Assembly: GCF_036023875.1 (NCBI RefSeq)
Contig: NZ_CP107931.1
Span: 3,906,001-3,970,000, forward strand
From: Mycobacterium sp. NBC_00419
GTDB taxonomy: Bacteria > Actinomycetota > Actinomycetes > Mycobacteriales > Mycobacteriaceae
Reading direction: 5' to 3'
DNA length: 64,000 nt
Below, in pieces: positions 54,002 to 63,238 of the stretch. The notes below the pieces were generated by a model, which was not told where the DNA came from, searched no databases, and saw only the letters and a program-made list of their open reading frames with translations. Numbering within the stretch: position 1 is the stretch's first letter; each line of letters begins with the position of its first letter. A program made the position numbers and the translations under genes.

Positions 54002-57000
54002 GTGGGATGGCACAACGGCCCGCCGAGCTGGGGCGAGATGGAGCGGGTGCTCAACAGCAAGCCCCGCCGGACCGGCCTGTCACTGGGGGAGCCGCACGCC
54101 GACGGCGGGGACAGCCCCGCCTGGACCAGAAAGCGGCAGCCCTACCAGCCGGCAGGCGAACAACCGCTGCGATCCGGTGTTCCCTATGCCGAGCTGCACG
54201 CGCATTCGGCCTATAGCTTTCTCGACGGGGCCAGCACCCCGGAGGAGCTCGTCGAGGAGGCGGCGCGGCTCGATCTGCGGGCCATCGCGCTCACCGACCA
54301 CGACGGTCTCTACGGGGTGGTGCGGTTCGCCGAGGCCGCCAAGGAACTCGACATGCGCACCGTCTTCGGTGCCGAGCTGTCGCTTGGCAATACCCCGCGC
54401 ACCGACGCCCCCGACCCGCCCGGCCCGCATCTGCTGGTGCTGGCCCGCGGGCCGGAAGGCTACCGCCGGCTGTCGCGTCAGATCGCCCGCGCACACCTGG
54501 CCGGCGGGGAGAAGGGTAAACCGCTCTACGACTACGACGCGCTGGCCGAGGCCGCCGGCGGGCATTGGCACATCCTGACCGGATGCCGCAAAGGGCATGT
54601 GCGACAAGCACTCTCGACCGGTGGGCCGGACGCGGCCGCTCGGGCCCTTGCCGACCTGGTCGACCGGTTCGGGGCTGAGCGGGTCAGTATCGAACTCACC
54701 CACCATGGTGACCCGCTCGATGACGAACGTAACGCCGTCCTGGCCGCGCTCGCGCCGAGGTTCGGGCTGACGGTGGTCGCCACCACCGCCGCGCACGTCG
54801 CCGACCCCGGGCGTGGCAGGCTGGCCATGGCGATGGGTGCGATCCGCGCCCGCCAGTCCCTGGACTCCGCGGCCGGCTGGTTGGCCCCGCTGGGTGGGGC
54901 GCACCTGCGCTCCGGTGACGAGATGGCCCGGCTGTTCTTCGAGTATCCCGAAGTGGTCACCGCCGCAGCTGATCTCGGTGAGCAGTGTGCCTTCGGGCTC
55001 GCGCTGATCGCCCCCCAGCTGCCTCCCTTCGACGTGCCCGAGGGGCACACCGAGGACAGCTGGCTGCGCGAGCTGACCATGCTCGGGGCCGCCCGGCGCT
55101 ACGGTCCGAGGGCCGGTGCGCCGAAGGCCTACGCCCAGATCGAGCGGGAACTCGACGTCATCTCCCAGCTGAAGTTCCCGGGTTACTTCCTGGTGGTGCA
55201 CGACATCACCGAGTTCTGCCGGCGCAACGACATCCTGTGCCAGGGCCGTGGATCGGCGGCCAACTCGGCGGTCTGCTACGCACTGGGGGTCACCGCCGTC
55301 GATCCGGTGGCCAATGGTCTGCTCTTCGAGCGGTTCCTGTCCCCGGCCCGCGACGGGCCGCCCGACATCGACATCGACATCGAATCCGACCTGCGCGAGA
55401 AGGCGATCCAATACGTCTACGACCGCTATGGCCGTGACTATGCCGCTCAGGTCGCCAACGTCATCACCTACCGCGGGCGCAGCGCGGTGCGCGACATGGC
55501 TCGCGCACTGGGCTTCTCGCAGGGTCAGCAGGACGCCTGGAGCAAGCAGATCAGCCGGTGGAACGGGCTGGCCGACTCGCCCGACATCGAGGACATCCCC
55601 GAACCGGTGATCGACCTGGCGCTCCAGATCAAGAACCTGCCCCGGCACATGGGCATCCACTCCGGGGGCATGGTGATCTGTGACCGGCCGATCGCCGACG
55701 TGTGCCCGGTGGAATGGGCGCGGATGGAGAACCGCAGTGTGCTGCAGTGGGACAAAGATGACTGTGCGGCAATCGGTTTGGTGAAGTTCGACCTACTCGG
55801 CCTGGGTATGCTCTCGGCGCTGCACTACTGCATCGACCTGCTCGCCGAGCACAAGGGGGTCGAGGTCGACCTGGCCCGGCTGGACCTGTCCGATCCAGCG
55901 GTATACGAGATGCTGCAGAAAGCCGACTCCGTCGGGGTGTTCCAGGTGGAGTCCCGGGCGCAGATGGCCACCCTGCCGCGGCTGAAGCCGCGGGTGTTTT
56001 ACGACCTGGTGGTGGAGGTGGCGCTGATCCGGCCCGGCCCCATCCAGGGCGGCTCGGTGCACCCCTACATCAAGCGGCGCAACGGCCTGGAGCCAGTCGT
56101 CTACGACCACCCTTCGATGGAACCGGCCCTGCGAAAGACATTGGGGGTTCCGCTGTTCCAGGAACAGCTCATGCAGCTGGCGGTGGACTGTGCGGGGTTC
56201 TCGGCTGCCGAGGCCGACCAGTTGCGCCGGGCCATGGGGTCCAAACGCTCCACCGAGAAGATGCGGCGACTTCGCGACCGCTTCTACGCCGGGATGGCGC
56301 AGCGGAACGGTATCACCGGGGACGTGGCCGACCGGATCTACGAGAAGCTGGAGGCATTCGCCAATTTCGGTTTCCCCGAGAGTCATTCGCTGAGCTTCGC
56401 CTCGCTGGTGTACTACTCCTCGTGGTTCAAGCTCTACCATCCGGCGGCGTTCTGCGCGGCACTGCTGCGCGCCCAGCCGATGGGCTTCTACTCCCCGCAG
56501 TCGCTGGTCGCCGACGCCCGCCGCCACGGCGTCGAGGTGCACGGGCCCGACGTCAACGCCAGCCTTGCCCACGCCACGCTGGAGAACCATGGCCTGCAGG
56601 TGCGGCTGGGCCTGGGTGCGGTGCGCCATATCGGTGACGAGCTGGCTCAGCGCATCGTCGACGAGCGGGCGGTCAACGGGCCGTATGCCTCGCTACTGAA
56701 TCTCACTGAACGCGTGGTGCTTTCAGTGCCGCAGACCGAGGCACTGGCCACCGCCGGGGCGCTGGGCTGCTTCGCGGTCACCCGCCGCGAGGCGTTGTGG
56801 GCGGCCGGGGCGGCGGCCACCCAGCGGCCCGACCGGCTGCCCGGGGTGGGCTCGTCGTCGCACGTTCCGGCGCTGCCCGGGATGACCGAGGTGGAACTGG
56901 CCGCCGCCGACGTGTGGGCCACCGGCATCTCTCCGGACAGCTACCCGACGCAGTTCCTGCGCGAGGACCTCGACGCGATGGGCGTCGTCCCTGCCGATCA

Positions 57001-57295
57001 GCTCCTCGGCGTGCCCGACGGCAGCCGGGTCCTGATCGCCGGGGCGGTGACCCACCGCCAGCGCCCGGCCACCGCCCAGGGCGTGACGTTCATGAACATC
57101 GAGGACGAGACCGGCATGGTCAACGTGCTGTGCACCCCGGGGGTGTGGAGCCGGCACCGCAAGCTGGCGCAGACGGCCTCAGCCCTGCTGATCCGCGGTC
57201 AGGTGCAGAACGCCACCGGCGCGGTGACGGTGATCGCCGAACGGATGGGCCGCATCACGATGAAGGTGAACTCCCGCTCGCGCGACTTCCGTTAA
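54002..57295 (+). CDS. dnaE2: Error-prone DNA polymerase DnaE2
   Basis: 1097 residues. The PHP domain begins AELHAHSAYSFLDGAS, the palm contains PDIDIDIESD with catalytic Asp residues, and the fingers and the OB-fold (VTFMNIEDETGMVNVL) follow. A DnaE-type C-terminal beta-clamp motif is not obvious, as in DnaE2 proteins. It carries out SOS-induced mutagenic translesion synthesis with ImuA' and ImuB. GTG start, predicted leaderless and LexA-controlled, consistent with its family. Confidence 0.97.
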   Translation: MGWHNGPPSWGEMERVLNSKPRRTGLSLGEPHADGGDSPAWTRKRQPYQPAGEQPLRSGVPYAELHAHSAYSFLDGASTPEELVEEAARLDLRAIALTDHDGLYGVVRFAEAAKELDMRTVFGAELSLGNTPRTDAPDPPGPHLLVLARGPEGYRRLSRQIARAHLAGGEKGKPLYDYDALAEAAGGHWHILTGCRKGHVRQALSTGGPDAAARALADLVDRFGAERVSIELTHHGDPLDDERNAVLAALAPRFGLTVVATTAAHVADPGRGRLAMAMGAIRARQSLDSAAGWLAPLGGAHLRSGDEMARLFFEYPEVVTAAADLGEQCAFGLALIAPQLPPFDVPEGHTEDSWLRELTMLGAARRYGPRAGAPKAYAQIERELDVISQLKFPGYFLVVHDITEFCRRNDILCQGRGSAANSAVCYALGVTAVDPVANGLLFERFLSPARDGPPDIDIDIESDLREKAIQYVYDRYGRDYAAQVANVITYRGRSAVRDMARALGFSQGQQDAWSKQISRWNGLADSPDIEDIPEPVIDLALQIKNLPRHMGIHSGGMVICDRPIADVCPVEWARMENRSVLQWDKDDCAAIGLVKFDLLGLGMLSALHYCIDLLAEHKGVEVDLARLDLSDPAVYEMLQKADSVGVFQVESRAQMATLPRLKPRVFYDLVVEVALIRPGPIQGGSVHPYIKRRNGLEPVVYDHPSMEPALRKTLGVPLFQEQLMQLAVDCAGFSAAEADQLRRAMGSKRSTEKMRRLRDRFYAGMAQRNGITGDVADRIYEKLEAFANFGFPESHSLSFASLVYYSSWFKLYHPAAFCAALLRAQPMGFYSPQSLVADARRHGVEVHGPDVNASLAHATLENHGLQVRLGLGAVRHIGDELAQRIVDERAVNGPYASLLNLTERVVLSVPQTEALATAGALGCFAVTRREALWAAGAAATQRPDRLPGVGSSSHVPALPGMTEVELAAADVWATGISPDSYPTQFLREDLDAMGVVPADQLLGVPDGSRVLIAGAVTHRQRPATAQGVTFMNIEDETGMVNVLCTPGVWSRHRKLAQTASALLIRGQVQNATGAVTVIAERMGRITMKVNSRSRDFR

Positions 57296-57305
57296 GTGCA
57301 TTCGC

Positions 57306-57361
57306 GAGCGTGCGTGTCGGCTCAGGGACACGCCGACCGGGGTGGCATTTGGCGCACGCTC
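57306..57361. repeat. Nested inverted-repeat element between dnaE2 and the PPOX gene
   Basis: GAGCGTGCG (57306-57314) pairs with CGCACGCTC (57353-57361). Inside, GTCGGC (57316-57321) pairs with GCCGAC (57332-57337). It begins 11 bp after the dnaE2 stop, between convergent genes, so a terminator role is likely. Layout and length resemble the element at 14995-15051. Confidence 0.6.
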
Positions 57362-57375
57362 ACCAGAATTGGACG

Positions 57376-57786
57376 CTACGCCGTCGGGGTGGTCCACACC
57401 TTGTCGACGCTGATCCGCAGCCGCAGGTTGTAGCCGGCCATCGCCTCGGTCAGACCGAACTGGTCAGCCGCTTCGCGGTACTTCGCCCAATAGGGCTCGT
57501 CGTCGCGGGGGTCGGCATCCTCGGAGTCCACCACGGCGGCACCGCCGACGACGATGATGCCCGACCCGTTTCCGTCGGAGTCCAAGTTCAGGCTCACCTG
57601 CGGGTGGGCCCGAATGTGGCGCACCTTGGCCGCAGTCGGCTCGGTGTAGACGATGACGTCGATGCCGTCGAAGTAGAACCACACCAGTTTGGGCACCGGC
57701 TGGCCGGATTTCGCCACGGTGGTGAGCCAGCCGTAGTGATCGGCAACGAGTCGATCGGTAACTTCAGGAGTCAGGTCGGGGGCCAT
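57376..57786 (-). CDS. Pyridoxamine 5'-phosphate oxidase-fold protein (Rv3369 homologue)
   Basis: 136 residues, split-barrel flavin/F420-binding fold. YGWLTTVAKSGQPVPKLVWFYFDG and KVRHIRAHPQVSLNLD are typical of the PPOX/F420-dependent oxidoreductase family. Substrate unknown; relatives reduce biliverdin or quinone-like compounds. Reverse-strand TACATT (57799-57794) stands 7 nt before the ATG, so the mRNA is probably leaderless. Divergent from the nitroreductase with only 24 bp between starts. Confidence 0.85.
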   Translation of the reverse strand: MAPDLTPEVTDRLVADHYGWLTTVAKSGQPVPKLVWFYFDGIDVIVYTEPTAAKVRHIRAHPQVSLNLDSDGNGSGIIVVGGAAVVDSEDADPRDDEPYWAKYREAADQFGLTEAMAGYNLRLRISVDKVWTTPTA

Positions 57787-57793
57787 GAACCCG

Positions 57794-57803
57794 AATGTAG
57801 TCT
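57794..57803. promoter_or_regulatory. Overlapping divergent leaderless -10 elements
   Basis: Minus strand: TACATT (57799-57794), 7 nt, ATG 57786. Plus strand: TAGTCT (57798-57803), 7 nt, ATG 57811. The hexamers share two base pairs, the same layout as at 4517-4526. Confidence 0.65.
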
Positions 57804-57810
57804 CGGCGAC

Positions 57811-58452
57811 ATGACACTCGATCTGACCGCTGATGAACTCCTGACCTCCACCCGATCGGTGCGCAAGCGGCTCGACTTCGACAAGCCGGTGCCGCGTGAG
57901 GTCCTGATCGAGTGTCTCGACCTCGCGCTGCAGGCGCCGACCGGATCAAACGCGCAGGGCTGGCAGTTTATGTTCGTCGAGGACCCCGCCAAGAAGAAGG
58001 CGCTCGCCGACATTTACCGGGCGACGGCCACCCCGTATCTGGGCATGCCCAGCCCCGTCCGCGGCGATATCCGCGACGAGCAGATGGACGCGGTGCTGAG
58101 TTCGGCGGTGTACCTCAACGAGAACCTGGAGAAGGCCCCGGTCTTCCTGATCCCGTTACTGGAGGGCCGTCCGGAGGGCGCCGATGCCGGTATGCAGGCC
58201 TCCTTCTGGGGTTCGCTGCTCCCCGCGGTCTGGAGTTTCATGCTGGCGCTGCGCTCCCGCGGCTTGGGCTCGGCCTGGACCACGCTGCACCTGATCGGCG
58301 ACGGTGAGAAGCAGGCCGCTGAGTTGCTCGGCATTCCCTTCGAGCAGTACACCCAGGGTGGGTTGTTCCCGATCGCCTACACCAAGGGCACCAGCTTCAA
58401 GCCGGCCAAGCGGCTGCCCGCCGAGCAGCTGGCCCACTTCGATACCTGGTGA
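57811..58452 (+). CDS. Nitroreductase family protein (Rv3368c homologue)
   Basis: 213 residues. The FMN-binding start RSVRKRLDFDKPVP, APTGSNAQGWQFMFV and the later GLGSAWTTLHL are classical nitroreductase elements. Physiological substrate unknown; members reduce quinones, nitro-compounds or flavins. Leaderless ATG. Divergent from a PPOX protein, as in M. tuberculosis Rv3369/Rv3368c; a flavin/F420-related pair is plausible. Confidence 0.9.
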   Translation: MTLDLTADELLTSTRSVRKRLDFDKPVPREVLIECLDLALQAPTGSNAQGWQFMFVEDPAKKKALADIYRATATPYLGMPSPVRGDIRDEQMDAVLSSAVYLNENLEKAPVFLIPLLEGRPEGADAGMQASFWGSLLPAVWSFMLALRSRGLGSAWTTLHLIGDGEKQAAELLGIPFEQYTQGGLFPIAYTKGTSFKPAKRLPAEQLAHFDTW

Positions 58453-58464
58453 GTCACGCCCAAT

Positions 58465-58488
58465 CCCCGGTCGCTGCGCTCCTGCCCC
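58465..58488 (+). repeat. Third copy of the tsaD-associated repeat
   Basis: CCCCGGTCGCTGCGCTCCTG... (24 bases) matches the first 24 bases of the tsaD tandem unit with one base missing. It lies in the 35-bp gap between the convergent nitroreductase and trmL genes and ends at the trmL stop codon. Confidence 0.75.
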
Positions 58489-58952
58489 TAGACCCCACCG
58501 GCGAAGCCGTTTTGCCGCCACGCCTCGTAGGCGGCGACGGCCGCCGCGTTGGACAGATTCAGTGAGCGCCGCCCCGACAGCATCGGGATGCGAACCCGGC
58601 CGGTGATGTGCGGGTCGGCCAGCGTCGCCTCGTCCAGCCCGGTGGGTTCGGGCCCGAACAGCAACACATCGCCGGGCAGGTAGGCGACGTCGGTGAACGG
58701 CCGCTCGGCGTGAGCGGTGAACGCGAACACCCGAGCGCCGCCGACCGCCGCCCACGCGGCGTCGAGGCCGGGGTGCACGGTCACCGACGCCAGATCGTGG
58801 TAGTCCAGCCCGGCGCGACGCAGCTTGGGTTCGGACAGGTCGAAACCCAGCGGCTCGACCAGGTGCAGTTCGCATCCGGTCGCGGCCACCATGCGGATCG
58901 CGTTACCGGTATTCGGCGCGATACGCGGCTGGTAAAACATCACCCGGAACAT
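58488..58952 (-). CDS. trmL: tRNA (cytidine(34)/uridine-2'-O)-methyltransferase TrmL (SpoU family)
   Basis: 154 residues, single-domain SPOUT enzyme. Motif 1 contains NTGNAIRMVAATGCELHLVEP; motif 2 LLFGPEPTGLDE; motif 3 IPMLSGRRSLNLSNAAAVAAYE. This is the TrmL/CspR layout, methylating the ribose 2'-OH of tRNA wobble nucleotides. It matches M. tuberculosis SpoU (Rv3366) by position. No leaderless signal was found upstream. Confidence 0.92.
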   Translation of the reverse strand: MFRVMFYQPRIAPNTGNAIRMVAATGCELHLVEPLGFDLSEPKLRRAGLDYHDLASVTVHPGLDAAWAAVGGARVFAFTAHAERPFTDVAYLPGDVLLFGPEPTGLDEATLADPHITGRVRIPMLSGRRSLNLSNAAAVAAYEAWRQNGFAGGV

Positions 58953-59207
58953 CCGATGATGATCTCAGTTGTGCTGCAGTGCAATTTGCTCGCCACCCCG
59001 TAAAGCCGCGCAGAGCCGCCCGCACAACCTCTCTGTTCAGTAACGACTATGGAGATGCTGGGCGAACGCTGTCATACTCGACGAATTGCCAGGCGTAATT
59101 CGCTGTCTCGTTGGCATGCCACGGGTGAGCGATGACCAGGAAGTCCCAATGAAGCAGGCGAGAACACTGAATATCGGTGCAGCGGTCGTCAGCCCGGCCG
59201 CAGTGCG

Positions 59208-61883
59208 GTGACCATGTTCGCCACCCCCGACGGGGTGGGGCAGGTGCCGTCGGACCCTGAGCGACCGGTCGCGCCGGTGAAGGTTCCGTCCCGGTGGTCG
59301 TTGCGCAACTGGCCGGTGCGGCGCAAGGTGTTCGCGATCGTCGCCGTCCCGCTCGCACTGGCGCTGGCTTTCGGTGGCGCGCGGGTCTACGCCGGGCTCA
59401 ACTCCGCACGCGATCTACAACTGGCGGCCGACCGCGTCCAGATAATCCCGTCGATCGAGAACTACATGTCTGCGCTGGAGGCGGCGCTGCTGGCGTACTC
59501 GTCCAACGGCGACACCGCGTCGGCCACCAATACCTTCGACAGCGCCCGGGCTTCGCTGCAGCGCAAAGTCAACGACATCGGGGTGGCCCCCGACGTCCGC
59601 ACCGGCGTCACCAACATCCTGGCCGGCGGGCAGAAATTGCTCGGCGCGGTCTCGTCCAACTCGATTGGATTGAGCGAGCGCATCACCACCTATGCGCCGA
59701 TCCTGCTGACCGCCGAGGACGCCATCAACGGGTCGGTTCGCCTCGACGACGAGAAGCTGCGCGCCCAGACCCAGGGCCTCAGCCGTGCCGTCGGTGCCCG
59801 CGGCCAGATGTTCATGCAGGAGTTACTCGTCGAACAGGGCGGTGAGCTGGCCGAGCCGGAACTGCGGACCTCGATGGTCACCCTGGCCGGCACCGAGCCG
59901 TCGACGTTGTTCGATATGAGCCAGGTGCTCGGTGTCGGATCCTCGGACGTCAAGATCCTCCAGGGCGAGATGGTCCGCCGAATGGGCATCATGTCGAACC
60001 CGGATGCGGTGCTGGTCGGCAACCTCGACCTGCGCCAGTCGTTGCAGGCCACCGACACGATCGCCGCAGAAGTCGTCACCGGCACCACCCGTGAGATCAC
60101 CAAGTCCGTTCAGGCACTGGCCAACGACCGCCGCAACGCCGCGATCCGCGACGCACTGTTGATCCTCGCCGTGTTCGTGATCGCGCTGATCGTCGTGTTC
60201 CTGGTGGCCCGGTCGCTGATCCGGCCACTGCGCACGCTGCGCGACGGCGCGCTGAAGGTGGCCCACACCGATCTCGAGCAGGAGATCGCCCGGGTGCGCG
60301 CCGGTGACGAGCGCGAGCCGCAGCCGCTGCCGGTCTACACCACCGAAGAAGTCGGCCAGGTAGCCCACGCCGTCGACGAGCTGCACACCCAGGCCCTGCT
60401 GCTCGCCGGTGACGAAGCCCGGCTGCGGCTGCTGGTCAACGACATGTTCGAAACCATGTCGCGGCGCAACCGCTCCCTGGTCGACCAGCAGCTCGCGCTG
60501 ATCGACCGGCTGGAGCGCAACGAGAAGGACCCCGAGCGCCTGGAGAGTCTGTTCCGTCTGGACCACCTCGCCACCCGGATGCGGCGCATCGGCGCCAATC
60601 TGCTGGTGCTCGCCGGCGCCCAGGTGTCCCGCGAGCAACGCGACTCCCTGCCGCTGGCGAGTGCGATCACCGGTGCGGTGTCCGAGGTCGAGGACTACAA
60701 GCGCGTCGAGATCGGCACCGTGCCGGACTCGGCCCTGGTGGGCAAGGTTTCCGGCGACGCGGTGCACATGCTCGCCGAGCTGATCGATAACGCGCTGCGC
60801 TACTCGCCGCCGATTTCGCCGGTGCGGGTCACCGCGGTGCACACCAGCAATGCGGGTGTGCTGGTGGAGGTTCACGACGACGGAATCGGCATGACCGATG
60901 CCGACTTGCGGATCGCCAACATGCGCTTGCACGCCGGCGGTGAGGTCAGCCCCGACAACACCCGCCACATGGGACTTTTCGTGGTCGGGCGGCTCGCCCA
61001 CATGCACGGCATGGTGGTGCGGCTGCGCAACACGATCGCAGGCCAGCCGTCCTCGGGCACCACCGCCGAGCTCTACGTGCCGCCGGGGCTCCTCGAACAC
61101 GGTGCGCCCATCGGCCCGGACGCGCGGCGGTTCGGCGCCGAGACCGAGCTTCAGGCCGGCGACGACGAGGACGCCCGGGCGGCGTTGTTCGCCGCCCCGG
61201 CAGTCGAGGGTCAGCCGGTCGTCGGTCTGCCCCGGCGCTCCCCGGGATCCAGCGGCATCACCGGTCCTCCCGGCCAGCAGCCCGAACCGGAACCGGAGCC
61301 CGAACCGCAGCCGTCGCGATGGTTCGCCGACGCCGAGACAACCGCCGACGCCCCCGTCGCCGCGCACGATCAGCCGACCAACACCTCGTCGTTCTTCACC
61401 GCGCGCGAACGTGCGGAGAAGACGCTCGAGGAGACGCCCATCGACGTCAGCGACCTCGACGTGCTGGCCGCGGACCTGGGGGCACCGGAGGCCGAGGACA
61501 CCGACACCGACTTCATCTACCAGAAGATGCTCTCGGAATTCCTGGTCGACCCCAAGACGGTGGCGGTGCCGCAGGACTGGAAGTCGGTGTGGGACAACGG
61601 CTGGGCTACGGCCGGCGATGTCGACAACGTGCCGGTTCAGGCCCACACCGAGCACGGCTTGCCGGTACGTGAGCCCGGTGCGCGGCTGGTTCCCGGAGCG
61701 GCCGATCCGAACACTGTGGCGGCCAACGGAATTCCGCCCGCTCCGCAGCCCCCGGCGCCCGATCTTCCCCGGCGCGATCCCGAGGCCGTCCGCGCGTCCT
61801 TCAGCAGCCACTTCGGCGGTGTGCGGGCCGCGCGTGCCAATTCCCAATCCGGTCCCACCGAGAACGGACGAGATCAGCAATGA
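59208..61883 (+). CDS. Conservon sensor histidine kinase-like protein (CvnA type, Rv3365c homologue)
   Basis: 891 residues from the GTG at 59208 (ATG 59214 also possible). An N-terminal membrane helix (about 40-60), a large extracytoplasmic nitrate/nitrite-sensor-like domain (to about 320), a second helix, a HAMP linker, a DHLATR H-box (about 449) and an HATPase_c domain with HDDGIGM. The long C-terminal tail (from about 640) is Pro/Asp/Glu-rich. In conservons this protein may pass signals to the roadblock and GTPase partners rather than to a response regulator. First gene of a five-gene operon ending in mfpA. Upstream 255 bp hold no other gene. Confidence 0.88.
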   Translation: MTMFATPDGVGQVPSDPERPVAPVKVPSRWSLRNWPVRRKVFAIVAVPLALALAFGGARVYAGLNSARDLQLAADRVQIIPSIENYMSALEAALLAYSSNGDTASATNTFDSARASLQRKVNDIGVAPDVRTGVTNILAGGQKLLGAVSSNSIGLSERITTYAPILLTAEDAINGSVRLDDEKLRAQTQGLSRAVGARGQMFMQELLVEQGGELAEPELRTSMVTLAGTEPSTLFDMSQVLGVGSSDVKILQGEMVRRMGIMSNPDAVLVGNLDLRQSLQATDTIAAEVVTGTTREITKSVQALANDRRNAAIRDALLILAVFVIALIVVFLVARSLIRPLRTLRDGALKVAHTDLEQEIARVRAGDEREPQPLPVYTTEEVGQVAHAVDELHTQALLLAGDEARLRLLVNDMFETMSRRNRSLVDQQLALIDRLERNEKDPERLESLFRLDHLATRMRRIGANLLVLAGAQVSREQRDSLPLASAITGAVSEVEDYKRVEIGTVPDSALVGKVSGDAVHMLAELIDNALRYSPPISPVRVTAVHTSNAGVLVEVHDDGIGMTDADLRIANMRLHAGGEVSPDNTRHMGLFVVGRLAHMHGMVVRLRNTIAGQPSSGTTAELYVPPGLLEHGAPIGPDARRFGAETELQAGDDEDARAALFAAPAVEGQPVVGLPRRSPGSSGITGPPGQQPEPEPEPEPQPSRWFADAETTADAPVAAHDQPTNTSSFFTARERAEKTLEETPIDVSDLDVLAADLGAPEAEDTDTDFIYQKMLSEFLVDPKTVAVPQDWKSVWDNGWATAGDVDNVPVQAHTEHGLPVREPGARLVPGAADPNTVAANGIPPAPQPPAPDLPRRDPEAVRASFSSHFGGVRAARANSQSGPTENGRDQQ

Positions 61884-62293
61884 CCTATCCGCCACGCGCG
61901 CAGAACAACTCGCTGGACTGGCTGGTGTCCAACTTCACCCGCGAGGTGCCCGGTGTGTCGCACGCGGTGCTGGTGTCGGTGGACGGTCTGCTGATCGCCG
62001 CCAGCGAGCAGCTCCCGCGTGACCGCGCAGAGCAGCTGGCCGCCGTCACCTCGGGGCTGGCCAGTCTGGCCGCCGGTGCCGCGCAACTCTTCGAGGGCGG
62101 CCAGGTGCTGCAGTCGGTGGTCGAGATGGCCGGCGGCTACCTGCTGGTGATGCGAGTCGGCGACGGCTCGCAACTGGCCACGCTGGCCACCCCGAATTGC
62201 GATATCGGCCAGATCGGCTATGAGATGGCGGTTTTGGTCGAGCGGGTGGGCAACGTCGTCTCCTCGTCGCGTCGAGCCCCGCAACCGTCGTGA
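61880..62293 (+). CDS. Roadblock/LC7 domain protein (CvnB type)
   Basis: 137 residues. [34 protein letters not shown] and the later repeat of the fold are the Roadblock/LC7 domain that binds MglA/Ras-like GTPases. In conservons CvnB interacts with the CvnA kinase and the CvnD GTPase. ATGA overlap with the kinase gene, so translationally coupled. Confidence 0.93.
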   Translation: MTYPPRAQNNSLDWLVSNFTREVPGVSHAVLVSVDGLLIAASEQLPRDRAEQLAAVTSGLASLAAGAAQLFEGGQVLQSVVEMAGGYLLVMRVGDGSQLATLATPNCDIGQIGYEMAVLVERVGNVVSSSRRAPQPS

Positions 62294-62299
62294 TCCATC

Positions 62300-62668
62300 A
62301 TGGACGAACGGTCGACACCTGAGGCGCAGGCGAATCTCGTTCGCCCGTATGCGCTGACGTCCGGGCGCACCGACACCACCGTCGAGTTGCCGCTGGAGGC
62401 CCCGGTCCAGACCGTGGGCTCGGCGCTGCCGCACCATTGGCCCTCCGGTGACGTCCGTGGCCGGATCTGTCACCTGTGTGCCGACAGCCCGTCGGTAGCC
62501 GAGATCTCGGCCACGCTGGGATTGCCTCTCGGTGTCGCGCGGGTCCTCGTCGGTGACTTGGTCACATCGGGATATCTTCGGGTACACACAACACTGACCG
62601 ATCGCTCCTCGGTGGACGAGCGCCGTGAACTCATAGGGAGGACCCTGCGTGGCCTACGAGCCCTCTGA
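62300..62668 (+). CDS. DUF742 protein (CvnC type)
   Basis: 122 residues. Conserved VRPYALTSGRT and a winged-helix-like C-terminal half (SVAEISATLGLPLGVARVLVGDLVTSGYL) define DUF742. It is a standard conservon component of unknown biochemical role, possibly a DNA-binding or adapter protein. It overlaps the GTPase gene by 20 bp. Confidence 0.93.
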   Translation: MDERSTPEAQANLVRPYALTSGRTDTTVELPLEAPVQTVGSALPHHWPSGDVRGRICHLCADSPSVAEISATLGLPLGVARVLVGDLVTSGYLRVHTTLTDRSSVDERRELIGRTLRGLRAL

Positions 62669-63230
62669 GGGGCGCCCAGCCGCCTCGACGAAGATCGTCA
62701 TCGCCGGTGGGTTCGGTGCCGGCAAGACGACGTTCGTCGGAGCGGTGTCCGAGATCATGCCGCTGCGCACCGAAGCGATGGTGACCGACGCGTCGGCGTC
62801 CGTCGATGCTCTGGAGGCGACGCCGGGCAAGTCGACGACGACGGTGGCGATGGACTTCGGCCGGATCACCCTCGACAGCGACCTGGTGCTCTATCTGTTC
62901 GGCACGCCCGGGCAGCGCCGGTTCTGGTTCATGTGGGACGACCTGGTGCACGGGGCCATCGGGGCGATCATCCTGGTCGACGTGCGCCGTCTGCAGGACA
63001 GCTTTCCCGCAGTCGACTTCTTCGAGCACCGCAAGCTGCCGTTCCTGATCGCGGTCAACGAATTTGACGGTGCGCCAAGCTATCCCACTGACGAGGTGCG
63101 CAAGGCACTCACGCTGCCGAACACCACGCCGGTGATCACCGTCGATGCCAGGGATCGCAAGTCGGCCACCGACGCGCTGATCGCGGTCAGCGAGTACGCC
63201 CTGGCCAGCCTCGCGACGAGCCACCCGTAG
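62649..63230 (+). CDS. mfpB: Conservon GTPase (CvnD/MfpB type)
   Basis: 193 residues, MglA-like small GTPase. P-loop GGFGAGKTT, switch II LFGTPGQRRFWFMW and NEFD in place of NKxD. In mycobacteria this protein (MfpB, Rv3362c) acts with the pentapeptide repeat protein MfpA and affects its action on DNA gyrase. GTG start inside DUF742; 8 bp before mfpA. Confidence 0.94.
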   Translation: MAYEPSEGRPAASTKIVIAGGFGAGKTTFVGAVSEIMPLRTEAMVTDASASVDALEATPGKSTTTVAMDFGRITLDSDLVLYLFGTPGQRRFWFMWDDLVHGAIGAIILVDVRRLQDSFPAVDFFEHRKLPFLIAVNEFDGAPSYPTDEVRKALTLPNTTPVITVDARDRKSATDALIAVSEYALASLATSHP

Positions 63231-63238
63231 AGGCGCCG

